Source: Metridium senile
Lineage: Eukaryota; Cnidaria; Anthozoa; Actiniaria; Metridiidae
Assembly: GCA_949775045.1 (NCBI GenBank)
Contig: OX459095.1
Span: forward strand, 29,229,064-29,293,063
Reading direction: 5' to 3'
Length of the DNA stretch: 64,000 nucleotides
Positions 63,119 through 64,000 of the stretch are shown here, in pieces (the stretch's first letter is position 1; every line of letters starts with the position of its first letter). The position numbers and the translations under genes were made by a program. The notes beneath the pieces were generated by a model. It ran no database searches. It was given only the letters and a program-made list of their open reading frames with translations, and had not been told where the DNA came from.

Positions 63119-63373
63119 TAAAAAATGTCTAGGTTAGCTCTTTCATATTTTACCAAAATTTTCAAGATTAAAATAAATTTTGCCGTAAAATTACCAGTTA
63201 AAACTTATGCAAATCAGGATATACAACACTAGTGTTGTATCAGATTTACAACACTCGTCATGGTCATGATTTCTTTTGAAAATGTCTCATTAATTATTCA
63301 TGAATTTTTTAAGGAAATTTACATGTCAATATATAATGTGACGATATATAATGGTGGTAGTTATATTTCATAT

Positions 63374-63667
63374 CATCCTCGGGAACCCAGGGGTATTCTT
63401 CTGTCGCTCGTTTCTCGCTTCCACAACATATACCCCTGGGAGCGTAGTCTGTTGGAGCTTGTTTTGGAAGTCAAAATTCAGCTCTTTCCTGATTGGTCGA
63501 CCTTATTAGGTCGCAATGGAAATCAAGATAACCATTCAAAGAAAGTCGTTAAATAAGTTTGAATTTTGACTTCCGGAACAAGCTCCAACAGACTACGTTC
63601 CCAGGGGTATATGTTGTGGAAGCGAGAAACGAGCGACAGAAGAATACCCCTGGGTTCCCGAGGATGA
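63374..63667. mobile_element. palindromic MITE with 8-bp duplication TTTCATAT
   Basis: CATCCTCGGGAACCCAGGGG and its inverse bound 294 bp, with arms of about 110 bp. TTTCATAT lies at 63366-63373 and 63668-63675. An 8-bp duplication fits hAT-like mobilisation. Confidence 0.85.
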
Positions 63668-63730
63668 TTTCATATAAGTGATTCAAGATACTGTTATCAT
63701 TAGCAATGCTGGGGGCATTGGGTTCAAGTA

Positions 63731-63835
63731 ATGTTTAATAAACGAGCAGGAGTGTTTTATCAGGATTTAAAACCATGCGGCGAAGCCAAGTGGTTTTAAA
63801 CCTGATAAAACACAATCTGCGAGTTTATTGAACGT
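63731..63835. mobile_element. palindromic MITE, A(T/C)GTTTAATAAACGAG-type ends
   Basis: Arms contain 'gtgttttatcagg' and 'ttaaaacca' inverted, centred near 63781. The following bases to 64000 resemble 63130-63290 ('aaaacactcgtca.ggt.a.gattt'), so the flank is itself a repeat. Confidence 0.75.
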
Positions 63836-64000
63836 CTTCAAAAACTCCAACCTATATTTTGTGTTTTTGTAAAAAAAATCAAGGATTTGTGAAAGTTTAT
63901 TAGAGAAAATTAAGGTTAAAGCTTATGTAAATTAGGGTGAATCTATAACTTCAGTTAAAACACTCGTCACGGTTACGATTTCTTTGAAAATTTCTCATGA

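Overview
This looks like nuclear DNA of an AT-rich, repeat-laden metazoan, most likely an anthozoan cnidarian (sea anemone or stony coral). The evidence is a spliced gene with von Willebrand factor A (VWA), thrombospondin type-1 (TSR), WSC-like and laminin-G-like modules in a style common in anthozoan extracellular matrix proteins, plus a DIRS retroelement, tRNA-derived SINEs and dozens of palindromic MITEs. The species assignment is inference; nothing in the window is bacterial or organellar.

Layout. (1) 1-6.2 kb: mobile-element debris, including SINE copies, a LINE 3' end, palindromic MITEs, and a 1.1-kb terminal-inverted-repeat (TIR) element at 4560-5680. That element carries a RecQ-like helicase fragment and a Cys-rich fragment, and sits inside a palindromic MITE. 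(2) 6.38-46.81 kb, minus strand: one large secreted matrix-type gene that I reconstruct as 21 exons: signal peptide, Ala/Pro/Tyr-rich segment, WSC-like domain, TSR, Thr/Pro linker, VWA, Thr/Gln micro-exons, three more VWA domains, Gly-rich region, LamG-like domain and acidic tail. Almost every intron is phase 1, so exons can be duplicated or dropped without breaking the frame, and the sequence shows recent duplications of this kind. (3) Inside its introns lie an 11.5-kb composite element (11485-23005) with long inverted arms, two broken ORFs, a tRNA-Trp gene and a 2.4-kb satellite; a partial second copy at 27.9-29.5 kb; a decayed DIRS element (35.4-37.8 kb); and several long simple repeats. 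(4) 46.8-55.3 kb: intergenic DNA with MITE families and a G-rich telomere-like minisatellite. (5) 55.47-55.99 kb, minus: a complete two-coding-exon single-LIM protein gene. (6) 56-60.2 kb: a SINE and further palindromic elements, one of which carries a start-exon-like sequence in both arms. (7) 60.27 kb to the window end, plus: the first five coding exons of RFC2, with an E2F-like promoter site. The rest of RFC2 lies beyond the window.

The three host genes are unrelated in role: an extracellular adhesive/matrix protein, a probable actin/muscle-associated LIM protein, and a DNA-replication clamp-loader subunit. Exon boundaries come from reading splice sites and checking phase by hand. No transcript or database search was available.
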